Assembly: GCA_963736505.1 (NCBI GenBank)
Contig: CAVTOZ010000003.1
Coordinates: 2,232,001 to 2,296,000 of the forward strand
Direction: 5' to 3'
DNA: 64,000 nt
Source of the DNA: Solirubrobacter sp963736505
Lineage (GTDB): Bacteria; Actinomycetota; Thermoleophilia; Solirubrobacterales; Solirubrobacteraceae
Each line of letters starts with the position of its first letter. Within the stretch, counting starts at the first letter, position 1. Both the position numbers and the translations under genes were made by a program. Shown piece after piece: positions 37,679 to 47,410 of this stretch. The notes under the pieces were generated by a model, which saw only the letters and a list, made by a program, of their open reading frames with translations, searched no databases and was not told where the DNA came from.

Positions 37679-38305
37679 TCAAGCCGCGTGCGCCGCCAGC
37701 TTGCGGCGACCACGCTGGAGCGCGTTGTTGACGGCGCGCTCGCCGACACCCAACGCGCAGGCGATCTCGACGTATGGGCGGTCGGCGGCGGCAAGGGTGA
37801 TCGCGTCACGCTCGAGTCGGCTGAGCCTCGACATGCGGGCGAGGATCTCGCGCAGGTGCTCTCGTCCGATCGTCTTGGCCACGGGGTCCTCGTCGGGACG
37901 ATCTCTCGCCGCCAACGTCTCGGCGAGCGCGTGCCCGTTCGCGTCGGTCATCGCATCGATCGGGCGCGCGCCGTTGAGCGGGAGGTGCTTGCTGCAGGAC
38001 GCCGCAGCGGCCACCATCCAGGCCTCGCGTCGCGCGCATAGTGCGGCGAACGCGCGGAACGGGACGCCGCGGGACGGTTCCCACGCGCGGATCGCGTCGA
38101 GCAGGCTGACGCGAACATGCTGCGCGAGATCGTCGCGATCAGCACCGGCGAGGTGAGTGGTGGCGGCGATGTGACGCACCAGCGGTTCGTAGTGACTGAT
38201 CAGCCGCGACTGCGCCTCCACGTCCCCCTGTTGCGCCGCGACGATCAGCCGGAACTCCCAGAAGGGGGTCGGGACGGGCAGCCGGCCGGAGTGTGCGATC
38301 GACAT
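37679..38305 (-). CDS. sigma-70-like RNA polymerase factor
   Basis: A 208-residue protein. Region 2-like sequence is visible (LISHYEPLVRHIAATTHLAG, DDLAQHVRVSLLDAIRAWEP, GVPFRAFA) and a region 4-like helix-turn-helix at the end (LERDAITLAAADRPYVEIACALGVGERAV). It is similar in layout to small sigma factors of the SigF/SigH type. In the element it could drive transfer genes; no target promoter was identified. Confidence 0.82.
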   Translation of the reverse strand: MSIAHSGRLPVPTPFWEFRLIVAAQQGDVEAQSRLISHYEPLVRHIAATTHLAGADRDDLAQHVRVSLLDAIRAWEPSRGVPFRAFAALCARREAWMVAAAASCSKHLPLNGARPIDAMTDANGHALAETLAARDRPDEDPVAKTIGREHLREILARMSRLSRLERDAITLAAADRPYVEIACALGVGERAVNNALQRGRRKLAAHAA

Positions 38306-38672
38306 GCGGCCCGACCGTAGGTTCGCGCTTAGACGATTCCGCGAGTCGAAGCGACGTGCACTCGGCGCGCCCGTCGCCGCGGATCGCAGACCGCGGAGGC
38401 CTCCGGCGCTCGAGGCCTGTCGGCGAGCCGTGAGTGTTGCTCCAAGGCACCGCTCTGTGCCGACTTCGCAACATTTCTGTACAAATTCACCCCGACTCAC
38501 CTCGCGCCCTGTCCACGCCGTCCCCGGCCGCCGGAGGCGCGGCTACCGTGGCGCCGGTGAACGTCGCAACCGGAACGGGCCAAGTGATCTCGCCGCAGTC
38601 ATCCGGCGCCGCGATCGGGCCTCGTACGCCGGTGGGCGTTCTCTCGAGCGCGTCGTGGGCCAGGTCAAGCTG
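38306..38672. other. divergent intergenic region with low-GC segment
   Basis: A 367-base stretch without a credible gene, between the minus-strand sigma-like gene and the plus-strand NERD-like gene. Most is GC-rich, but positions 38465-38490 are locally A/T rich and contain a palindrome. It is the natural place for promoters of both genes. Confidence 0.5.
38473..38487. promoter_or_regulatory. candidate operator palindrome
   Basis: ATTTCTGTACAAATT is nearly palindromic around TGTACA and stands out in about 70 percent GC surroundings. It lies about 170 bases upstream of the sigma-like start. Regulator unknown. Confidence 0.35.
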
Positions 38673-39443
38673 ATGGGTCTCGCGACGGCATTGGCAGCTG
38701 CGCTGACGGTCGCAATCACGTGGGCCTGTATGCGACGCATGCGCGGTCCCACGGAGGTGCACGACACCGACCGATCGGCGCGGGCAGATCGCACCGATCG
38801 GGCCGACCCGACGCTCCCCTACGCGCTCGAGCCGTTGCCCATTGCGATCGGATCGGGCTTTGCCACACACGACGCCGCCGCAACCAGCGGCGCCGGCGGA
38901 CAGCTGATGTCCACATCGGCGCCGGTGGTGTGCGCACGACTCGCCCGCACGATCGAACGCTCACGTCGATTGCTCGTCGTGGAGGAGCGCGTCGCGCTCG
39001 AGCTTGCCCAGCTCCCTGACGCGGACTGGCTCGTCGAACGCTACGTGCGCATCGGCAGCGCGCGCGTGCCGTTCGTCGTCGTGGGACCGCCGGGTCTGTT
39101 CGTGCTGGCGGCGAGCGACTCCGACTGGACGCTGGCGTCGCTGCGCGACCTCGCCGAGGCCGCCCAACGACTGGGCGTGCAGACCCCGGAGTTCGGCGGC
39201 CGCGCGTTCAGTGCGATCTGCCTCGCGTTCGACGACGCCTCGCCGCGCTGCTGGTTCGATGCGGCCGCGCCGGGCGCGGGCGGTTGGGTCCTCGGGATCG
39301 AGTGGCTGCAGCGCTGGCTTGACGGCGTGAGTCCGGGCGACTCCGTCGATCCGGGGTTGATCCGAGCGATGGCGCTTGCGGCCGGCCCGTTCTGGGAGCG
39401 AGCGGTGGCGCACCACCTGCCGCGCATGCGCAACCGCGGCTGA
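38673..39443 (+). CDS. membrane protein with degenerate NERD-like domain
   Basis: About 256 residues with an N-terminal helix (ATALAAALTVAITWAC). Residues 95-160 follow the NERD pattern (VEERVALELAQLPDADWL, RVPFVVVGPPGLFVLAAS) but the Asp and the Glu-x-Lys of active enzymes are replaced by Pro and Ala/Ser, so catalysis is unlikely. The C-terminal part (GGWVLGIEWLQRWLDG) is well folded in outline. An upstream GTG at 38655 is an alternative start. Confidence 0.65.
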   Translation: MGLATALAAALTVAITWACMRRMRGPTEVHDTDRSARADRTDRADPTLPYALEPLPIAIGSGFATHDAAATSGAGGQLMSTSAPVVCARLARTIERSRRLLVVEERVALELAQLPDADWLVERYVRIGSARVPFVVVGPPGLFVLAASDSDWTLASLRDLAEAAQRLGVQTPEFGGRAFSAICLAFDDASPRCWFDAAAPGAGGWVLGIEWLQRWLDGVSPGDSVDPGLIRAMALAAGPFWERAVAHHLPRMRNRG

Positions 39444-39444
39444 T

Positions 39445-39467
39445 CGCCGGCGCCGGCGCCGGCGCCG
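39445..39467. repeat. GGCGCC hexamer repeat
   Basis: Nearly four copies of CGCCGG/GGCGCC in tandem, forming a self-complementary GC tract just after the NERD-like gene. It could act as a transcription pause or stop. Confidence 0.6.
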
Positions 39468-39661
39468 CGTTGACCTCGATTGGGCGGGGGCGAGTTCTTG
39501 CGCGGATCGTCTAGAGACGGCGTGAACACGCGACGTCCAGTTCATCGGCAACGTCAGGTGCCGCACCCCGCGCAGGGTCTCGATCAGCACGGGAGCCGAC
39601 GTTGCCACCCTGGTGTGGGACTTGCCATGCCGGCTCCGCGATCGAGTCGAGCGCTGACGTC

Positions 39662-40180
39662 ATGACCGCCACGGGTCGCTCGGCCGCACGTGCGCCGATC
39701 CGGTCCGCGTCGACGGCGTGCGACTGGTGTGCAGAGCACCCCGATCAACCGTGTCCGGCCTGCCGCGCACGGAGTGCTCACGCGGTCCGACTCGTACGCG
39801 ATCAGCGGCTCTCGCTCGCCGTGACGGCAGCGAGGCTCGGCATGTCGGTCGCGCGCGTCAAGCGGCTGCTCGAGCAGGAGGACGATCGACGCGCGCTGTC
39901 GCAGCTGAAACGCGATCGGGTCGACAACGCGGTGCTGCGCGAACGATGGCGGCGCCGTCAGCGGGTCGATCCCACGTTGACGGTGTCCGAGCTCGCACGC
40001 CGATTGGACACGTCACCGATCCAGGTGCAACGGTGGCTTGGGCTGCGCCCGACGGCGCCGAAGACCGACCGCCACGGGCGCGTGTATCCCGGGCGCATCC
40101 TGACGCAGATCAGCGTCGAGACCGCGGGACGGCTGGCGCGCGCCATGGGGTACGCGCCGTGCGAGATCGACGGATGCTGA
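39662..40180 (+). CDS. zinc-binding protein with helix-turn-helix motifs
   Basis: A 172-residue protein. CDWCAEHPDQPCPAC near the start is a likely zinc site. Two HTH segments follow: LAVTAARLGMSVARVKRLLE and VSELARRLDTSPIQVQRWLG. It probably binds DNA, as a regulator or relaxosome accessory protein. The stop overlaps the next start. Confidence 0.7.
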   Translation: MTATGRSAARAPIRSASTACDWCAEHPDQPCPACRARSAHAVRLVRDQRLSLAVTAARLGMSVARVKRLLEQEDDRRALSQLKRDRVDNAVLRERWRRRQRVDPTLTVSELARRLDTSPIQVQRWLGLRPTAPKTDRHGRVYPGRILTQISVETAGRLARAMGYAPCEIDGC

Positions 40181-40542
40181 AGCGCGACGACGCCGCCCCT
40201 CTCGCCCGCGCAGCCGGCGCGGCGTCCGGAACAGCCCGCCCGGCGCACGTCGTGGCCGGCTACAAATCGGGAGGCCGCGATCACGTCGTCCTGGTGCGTC
40301 GCGACACGGTCGGGCGCTGGCAGGTGCTCGACCGAGCCGGTGCGCGCACCCGGCTCGTGGAGACGCTGCACGGACACGACGATCGCCTCGCACAGGCCGT
40401 CGCGCTCGCGCGCGACTACGCCCGCCAACAGCAGGCGTTCCACGATGGGGACCGATTGGAGAGCCCCCTGCCGGAGCGCAGCGCGAGCGCGTCCGCGGGC
40501 TCTGGGGGCGGCGCGGCAGGCGTCGCCGCGAGCGACCGCTAG
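40174..40542 (+). CDS. hypothetical protein of the element
   Basis: A 122-residue protein whose ATG overlaps the previous stop. The centre is a small strand-helix unit (DHVVLVRRDTVGRWQVLDR, then LAQAVALARDYARQQQ), and the C-terminus is Ser/Ala/Gly rich. Not recognised. It is the last gene with an intact frame before the disrupted transfer module. Confidence 0.6.
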   Translation: MLKRDDAAPLARAAGAASGTARPAHVVAGYKSGGRDHVVLVRRDTVGRWQVLDRAGARTRLVETLHGHDDRLAQAVALARDYARQQQAFHDGDRLESPLPERSASASAGSGGGAAGVAASDR

Positions 40543-40602
40543 CTGAAGGCGTAGCGCGTACGTCGCGCACCCCGAACGTCGCTCGTGCTCAGGAGTCAGA
40601 CC

Positions 40603-40945
40603 ATGCGCCTCGCAACCCCGCTCCGCCGTCTTCGTCTCGCACAGGCACTCGCCTATGGGGTGCTGGCGCTCGGCCTGCTCGCGCAGCTTCACGGCGTGAC
40701 AGGGGCGGCGATCGTCCGGCGCGCCGCCGGGATCCCCGACAGCGCCCCAGGGCCTCGAGGGCTTCGTCAACGCGGCCAACGCGTTGCTCTCGCCCGCGCT
40801 CGTCGCGATGGCCGCCCTCGCGCCGCTCGGCTGTGTCGTGGGCGCCGGGGCGCTGATGTTCGGCAGCCGGCGCGGGATGCTCATCATCGGCGCCTCGCTC
40901 GGCACGCTGATCTTCCTCGGTTCGGTCAAGGGCATCGTCGCCTGA
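40603..40945 (+). pseudogene. pilin-like small membrane protein (VirB2/TrbC-like), one frameshift
   Basis: The ATG at 40603 follows an AGGAG. The first 47 codons encode a helix (AYGVLALGLLAQLHGVTGAA); at 40741-40750 one extra base shifts the frame, and the new frame gives GLEGFVNAANALLSPALVAM and two more helices ending GSVKGIVA and a TGA. Joined, the protein is about 113 residues with three helices, like VirB2-type pilins of Gram-positive mating systems. The extra base is the only defect. Confidence 0.6.
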
Positions 40946-40963
40946 GTGCGGACGGAGCCGGCA

Positions 40964-42953
40964 ATGCCGTCGACCGATCAGGCGCCGACGTCTCCCAGGC
41001 GTCGCACGACGACGACTCGCGTGCTCGCCAGCGGCGCGTGCGTATTCGCGATCATCGCCGTGTGCGCGCTCGCGGCGCCCGATCCGGCAGCACGCTGTCG
41101 GGATCAACCCGCTGGACGCGCTCGACGACCTGCTCGGGGCCGGCGCCAATGCGATCACCGGCGGGATCGGAGGTGCTGCGGTCGACGGGTTCGGGGCGAT
41201 CCTGCGAGGCGCTGTTCGCGTGGCCCGGCAAAGCTGATCAACCGCGAACTGCTCGCATGGCTGGTCGCGGTGCCCGACTACGCGATCCATCCGGAGACGA
41301 GCGGCGCGGGACTGCGACGGCAGCAATCTCGCCGAGCTCGGCGGCACGACGTCGGCGATGGCGTTCGCGGCGACTCGCCGCCGTCGGCACGGTCGCGGGG
41401 ATCCGCTATTGGGCGGCCGGGCTGACCGGCTCGGGCGGTCTCGGACGCGGTCGAGGGGCTGGCGCGCACGCTCGGCGTCGCGCTGTTGATCGTCCTGTGG
41501 CCGTGGCTGTTCCGGCACTGCGGCCGATCTCGCCAACCAGGCCGGCCGAGCGCTGCTGGGCAGCGGCAGCGTGCTCGACGACACCGCTCGGCTGCTCGCG
41601 CTGGCGTTCGCGGCCGCCGTCGCCTTCAACATCCTCGCGATCCTGATCGCGATCGGCGCCGGCGTTTGCTGTTGCTCGTGCTGCTGCTTCCAAGATCGCC
41701 GTCAGCGCCGCGACCGCGCTCGTGTTCGTCGGCATGCCGCTGGCGCTGATGCTGTGGCCGATCCCGGAGCTCGGCGTGGATCGCGCGGACCGCGATGCGG
41801 GCGTTCGCGACGGTGCTCGTGATCCCGTTGGCCTGGGCGATCTGCTTCGCGACCTTCGCCGCGGTCGGCGTCGACGCGCTGGCGTTGAAGGGCGCGGGCA
41901 AGCTCGTCGACGCCTTGATCATGCCGCTGGTCGCGCTGGCGCTGCTGTGGATCTGCGCGTCGCTGCCGAAGACGCTCGACGCGGATGGCGCTGCTCGGCG
42001 CCGTCGGCGGCGGCGGCTCGTCGGTCGTACCGCGAGCTACATCGCCGCACGCCGCGCCGACGCGGTCGTCGCGCACGCGGTGCCGATCGCTCTGGGCGGT
42101 CGCCACGACCACGCCACGAGCGGATCCCGCAATGGGGAGGGCATGCCGGCCGCATCCGGGCCGAGCGACGCGACGACGCCCGACTCGACGTCGGGATCGC
42201 ACACACAGACACACGTGCCCCCGGCGTCATCCAGCGCCGTCGCCGTCGGCACGCGGCCGGGTTCCGAACGCGCGCGAGCGCCGCAGGATGGCGCGCTTGC
42301 AGGCGCCCGCAGCGATGTGCACGGCGAGGAAGCCCCCGCCGCGCAACGTTCGGCATGGGCCCCTGCCCCGGGCTTCGCGCATTCGCCCGTCGCGGCGCCG
42401 TCGAGCACCTCGCCGGGGCTGCGCACTCCCGCATGGCGGGAGATCCGCGAGCGCATGCCGATCGAGCTCGCGGCCGCCGCGACGCGCCAGCCGCAGATCA
42501 GCGGGTGAGCACGTCGCGACCGCGATGCGCGCGCTGTCGCCCGAGTCGCGTCACGGCGTCCTGGAGTTGATGGCGCGACATGAGGGCCAGATCCGCGGTC
42601 AGATGGCACAACAGGCTGCGCGTAGCGATCTCGGCGACGGCGAGCGCGACGCCTTTCGAACGCTCGCGGCGGCGACGCCCGACGTCCGCACAGAGGGCAT
42701 CGCCGCGTTCACTGCGGCGCTGGCCGATCCGGCGCAATCGGCGAGCGCCGCGGCGTCGCCCCGGGACACCGATCGCGACCCGCCACCGGACTCTCGGCCG
42801 TCGCCCTCGCGGCCGGGCGGCGCCGATGGCGCGCCCACCCCGGCGCCGACGGCGCCGCCGCAGCAGGGAGCCGGCGCGACATTCCCGCCGACGCTGCCGC
42901 CGGCTTCCGACGTCCGCGACGGAGATCCGCCTGCGCATCGGGACGCGCCGTGA
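40964..42953 (+). pseudogene. VirB6/TrbL-like polytopic membrane protein, many single-base frameshifts
   Basis: Joined across frames the product is about 660 residues: signal-like start, then at least seven helices (LINRELLAWLVAV, AAVGTVAGIRYWAAG, LGVALLIVLWPWLF, LLALAFAAAVAFNILAI, ALVFVGMPLALMLWPIPEL, TVLVIPLAWAICFATFAAVG) and a soluble Pro/Ala C-terminus. This layout is that of the VirB6-like channel protein of actinobacterial elements. About thirteen frame changes are needed between 41087 and 42506, nearly all of them one extra base (for example near 41205, 41309, 41376, 41443, 41519, 41667, 41776). No in-frame nonsense substitution was seen. Confidence 0.7.
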
Positions 42954-43283
42954 ACCTCGCGTTCAAGCATCTCGAGGCCAAGCTGCGCTTCGCAGAGCTG
43001 TCGATCGGCCAATGGGCCGGCGTGCTCGGCGGCGTGCTGTTCGCGATGCTGTTCGCCGAGTACCTGAGCCCGTTCCACGGCCTCGGCGGCGCTGATCGTC
43101 GGCGTCTACCTCGGCGCGATCCCGGCCAGCGCCGCGTTCTTCGCCGGGCTCGGCGAGTTCGACCTCTGGGGCGTTGCGGCCGCGATGTTCCGCTGGCGCC
43201 GCTTGCGCGGCCGTTTCGTGCCGGGCGGCGGACACGACGCACGCGGCTACGTCGCTCGTGACCGACCGCGCAGCCTTCGATGA
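42950..43283 (+). pseudogene. PrgI/VirB3-like membrane protein, one frameshift
   Basis: GTG at 42950 overlaps the preceding stop (GTGA). The first 45 codons encode LRFAELSIGQWAGVLGGVLF and another hydrophobic part; at about 43088-43091 one extra base shifts the frame to ALIVGVYLGAIPASAAFFAG and LWGVAAAMFRWRRLRGRF before TGA. About 110 residues and two to three helices fit the PrgI family (PF12666), which precedes VirB4 in Gram-positive conjugation operons. Confidence 0.65.
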
Positions 43284-43343
43284 TCCGGCCTCGGCGGCGC
43301 CCGTGCGACCTCGAGGCGGTCTGGCGGTGACGATCGCTCAGGC

Positions 43344-46065
43344 GTGTCCCCGCCGGGCGCCGTGCCGCACCAGCGAAGCGGTGGGTTCGAGCCGGCACGA
43401 GACGGGCGACCTGGTCGCCGTCGAGGCGATCGACCGGACGGGACTGGTCGTACGAGCGAGGGCGCGTTCGTGCGCATCCTGCGAGGTGACGCCGCCGAAT
43501 CCGTTGATCCTCTCGCGCGAGGATCGCGACGCCGTCGCCGCCGGTTTCTGCGACCTGATCGGGCGGCTGGCGGCCGGTCAGTCGCTGCAGTTCTACGTCG
43601 AAGCGCGTCCGGTCCGCCTCGACGACGTCCTCGCCGACGCACGCCGCGAGGTCGAGGCCATCGCGGGACCGCGCGCCGGCGCGCCGCCCGCGCCGCCCGC
43701 GACGCGACGGCGCTGTCGCGCTGGCGCCTGCACGCCGCGATGGAGGAGTCGCTGCGCCGGCACGCCGACGAGCAGGCCGCCGTCGAACTGCGCAGCTACG
43801 TCGTGGCGCCCGTGACGCCGGCCGCCGGATCGGCACGGGCGCTGTTGGCGCGGCCTGCGGCGTCGGCGGCTGGCGCTCGGCCCGCTCGAGCGCGGGCTGG
43901 CCGCGCACCGGCGCGCCGCTCGCGACAAGCCAGGCGCACGTCGACGCGCTGCGCGCCGAGCTCGAGGCGATCGGGATGCCGGTCCGCCAGCTCAACGGCG
44001 AGCGAGGTGTTCGCGCTGCTGTGGCGCGCGACTGAACCCGACCAGCGCCGACGCGACGCCGTCGGTCGGCCGTGTCCGGTCGAGATCGCTCGGCGAGCTC
44101 GATCCGGCGCGTCGACCGCGAGCAGGCCCGCAGCGCCGCGCTCGAGCTGCGCGAGCAGCTCGCCGCGCTCGCGCGTGAACCTCAAGCGCGATCGCCACCA
44201 CGTCGAGGTCGAGCGCGACGTCGAGCAGGTGATCTACGCCCACGGCACCGCGCAGCAGACGACGATGGGCTGGCTGCTGGGCGCGATGCTGACGCGCCAG
44301 CCGTACACGCTCAGCGTGTACGTGCACGCGCTCGATCGCCGCCGCGAGCGACAGCGGATCAAGCTCGGCTACCGCCGGCTGTTCGCGATCAACCGCGGCG
44401 CCGAGCAGCGCGGGCGGGTGCCCGACTTCGACCGCTACGCGCAGGAGCACGAGTACGAGCAGCTGCTCGGCGAGATGGCCGGCCACGAGCGCGCCGAACT
44501 TGTTCGAGGTCGCGATCTACCAGGCGCTCCGCGCCCGCGGACCCGTCCCCGACCTGGCCGCTCTGGCGAGGCGGTCGACTACTGCGTCGAGCGACTCGAG
44601 TCCGCCTCGGACTGCAAGGTCGGCCGCGGCGAGTTCCGCCAGCCCGAGCTGTGGCAGAGCACGCTGCCGCTCGCGCGCGACGTCGCCGGCCGAGTGCGCA
44701 AGTACGCGACCCGCAACGTCGGCCGACACCGTCCCGCTGGTCGGGCACGACGTGCGGCTCGCCCGAGCGGGATCCCGTTCGCGTTCGCCGACCCGGGCCG
44801 CACGCTCGAGCGCCTCGACCCCTACGACGATGCGCACGCCAACCACACGCTGCTGATCTGCGGCGCGCAGCGGCTCGGGCAAGACGATGACCGCCAACGT
44901 GCTGCTGGCGCGCGCGATCGCGCACGGCGCGCGGGCGTTCGTGATCGACCGCGCCGGGCACTACGAGCTGCTCACGCGCCTGGTCGACGGCGCCCAGCAG
45001 ATCGAGCTCGGCGCCGACGACTCCCCGTACGCGATCAACCCGTGGGACGTGCCCGAGGCGCCGCGAGCGCGTCGCGCGAGAAGGTCGCCTTCCTGATCTC
45101 GCTGCACACGCTGCTGATGGGCGACGAGGGCCTCGGCCAGGCGCGAGATCGCCCAGCTCGGCGAGGCGATCCGCGCCGTCTACGCGCGCGCCGCCACGCT
45201 CGAGGACCAGGCGCCGCGCGAGTCGATGCTGCGCGACGAGCTGCAGCGCGATGGCCGAGCACATCAAGCGCCACGGCGCGGTCGAAGTCGCCGCGATGCT
45301 GCGCAACCTGGCGATGCGCCTGAGCGAGTTCTGCGGCGACGGCACCTACGCCTACCTGCTCGACCGCCCGACCACGTCCCGCGCCGACAGCCCGCTGGTC
45401 GTCTTCGACACCCGCCGCTGCCCGCAGGACGTGCTGCGGCCGGTGATGTTCGCGATCATGGAGTACGTCACCGGGACGGTCGAGCGCCACTGGCGCGCAC
45501 ACCTGCAGCATCCCGGCGAGCGCGCGAGGCGCCGATGTTCGCCGGCCGCTCGATCATGCTGATCGACGAGGCGTGGCACATCGTCGCGCCGCCCGGAGAC
45601 CGGCGAGTACGCCAACGACCTCGCGCTGCGCGCTCGCCATCTCGGCCTGTTGCTGTCGTGATGTCCCAGCAGCTGTCGCAGTTCGACACCGAGCACGGCC
45701 TCGCGCTGCTGCAGCAACTCGACGCATGCAGATGCTGCTCGCCCAGCACCCGAACGAGACTCGACTTCGTCCAGGACGGCGCTGCAGCTCTCCGACGAGG
45801 AGCGCCGGCTCGTCGGGCGGCTGAAGACCGTCAAGGGCAGCCACGCGCAGATGCTGTGGATCAACGGCACCCGCGGCCGCGGGCGCGTCGTCGCTGCGCG
45901 TCGGCGCCGACCGAGTACTGGGCCTTCACGTCCGACCAGGCGCCGACGCGCCGCTGCGCGACGGCCGCGCTCGCACGCATGACGGCGACGCGTGGGCCGC
46001 CGTCGGCGAGCTCGCGCGCAACAACGCGCGGCGCGGTCCGCCCGGTCGAGGTTCCGGCGACGTGA
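43344..46065 (+). pseudogene. VirB4/TraC-like conjugative ATPase, dozens of single-base frameshifts
   Basis: Joined across frames this is a protein of roughly 900 residues. Landmarks in order: LEVTPPNPLILS, QSLQFYVEARPV, LRAELEAIGMPVRQLNG, EVFALL, EVERDVEQVIYAHGTAQQTT, FADPGRTLERLDPYD, Walker A GSGKTMTANVLLARA, IDRAGHYELLTRL, YAINPWD, Walker B IMLIDEAWHIV and VMSQQLSQFDTEHG. This is the mating-channel motor. About 30 indels disturb it. Clear +1 sites are GAG C GAG at 44000-44006, GCC G AAC at 44493-44499 and GCG C AGC at 44865-44871; a few sites need one missing base. Either the consensus is poor or the gene is dead. Confidence 0.8.
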
Positions 46066-46861
46066 TACCGCCTGCAGGGCGTCGAGCTGTCACTCGCGGC
46101 GGCTTCGAGCAGTCGCCGCACGAGCGCACCTGGTGCCGAGGCAGAGACCGCGGCCGCGCACTGCTCGCCGTGTGCGGGCTGTGCGGAGGCGCCGGCGCGA
46201 GCACGCTGAGCTATCTCGATCGGCCGCTACTGCTCGGCGCGCTCGCCCGGTGCCGTGCTGGTGTGTGACACCGGCAGCATCGACGGCGGCCTCGCGGCGC
46301 TGGCCGCGGTCGAGACACCGCGGTCGCTGACGGAGGCGAGCGCACGTCTCGCCCACGGCCTGCCCGTGACGGGCGGCCTGTACGTCGTCGACCCGCGCAC
46401 ACGCGCGCCGGACCGTGAGCTGCGCGTCATCGCCGCGGGACCGCGAGTGCCGGCCTCCGGAGACCGCGCTGCGCTCGGCGATCTGCTCGTCCTCGCCCGT
46501 TCGAACCATCGGCTGACGGTCGTCGACTGCGGCACGCTCCAGCGTCCGGCGCAACGCTATGTCCTGTCGCGTGCCTAGCCACGTCGCCTGGGTCGTGCCC
46601 GCCACGGCGCCGGCGATGCGAGCGGCGGCGCGGTCCTGACGCGCCGTCGGCGCGCGCGTCCACGGTCGGGAACTGCTGGTCGCACGACGGCAGGCGGATC
46701 GGCCGCGCTCGCCGCTGAAGACGCTCAGGGCGCTCGCCCAGGACCGCCACGCTCCCGTGTTGCTCGTGCCGTCGCTGCCCGATGTGGAGCCCTCGCCGGA
46801 TCACGCCCTGCGCGAGGCCAGGAACGCGCTCGAAGCGATGGCCGGGTGGCTTGCGCGATGA
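46062..46861 (+). pseudogene. MinD/ParA-like P-loop protein of the transfer module, frameshifted
   Basis: GTG at 46062 overlaps the VirB4 stop. After about 40 residues a deviant P-loop CGLCGGAGASTLSYL appears, then (one frame later) GAVLVCDTGSIDGGLAALAA, LPVTGGLYVVDP, LGDLLVLARSNHRLTVVDCG, and in further frames HVAWVVPATAPAM and PVLLVPSLPD. This is the order of SIMIBI-class ATPases with an Asp-rich switch. It could place or license the mating apparatus. At least three frame changes occur; the end overlaps the next ATG. Confidence 0.6.
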
Positions 46862-47410
46862 CCGACGCGCTTCGACGCGATGCGGCGACGACGGCGACGA
46901 TCACCTCGGCGATCTGCGTTGCGACCGCCATCGCGGCGCTTGCCGTGCGTCTCGCGTGCGCCGACGCCGTACGCGAACGGCTCGGGTACCGCTTCGCGCC
47001 GCTCCCGGCGAACGCGCACACGGCGATCGGCATCTTCACGACCAACGCACGGCTGCTGCTGGTGGTGCTCGGAGCCTTAGCGGTCGCGCAGCTGCCGTGG
47101 CTGACCGGCGATGGCTCGCCCGGGCCAGTCGGCCCACACGCTCGCAATCGTCGGCGACACCGTTCTGTGCCTGCATGTCGCCTTCAACACGATCGTCGTG
47201 GGTGCTGGCATCGGTGCCTACGGCGCGCGGATGCTCGTCGCCCTGCTGCCCCACGGTCCCGTCGAACTCGTCGCGTTCGCGGCCGCCCTCTCGTTGTATC
47301 GACGCGCGCGCCGAGGGCCCGTCACGCGACGCGCGGCGGCGCTGCGGATGGGAGCCTGCGCCACCGGCCTGGCCCTCGCCGCCGCGCTGGAGACATTCGT
47401 CGCCCTATGA
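46858..47410 (+). pseudogene. SpoIIM-like membrane protein, one frameshift
   Basis: ATG overlaps the previous stop (ATGA). The joined product of about 183 residues has four to five helices: ITSAICVATAIAALAV, FTTNARLLLVVLGALAVAQL, then one base later VLCLHVAFNTIVVGAGIGAYG and ALLPHGPVELVAFAAALSLY. The NARxxxxxxxG and LPHGxxEL features are those of the SpoIIM family (DUF95), integral membrane proteins of little known function. The frame break is near 47108-47115. Next gene starts ATGA at 47407. Confidence 0.6.

Noticed and set aside
39445..39467. Origin of transfer
   Set aside because: A short GGCGCC repeat alone, without nick-site similarity or a relaxase gene, is not enough.
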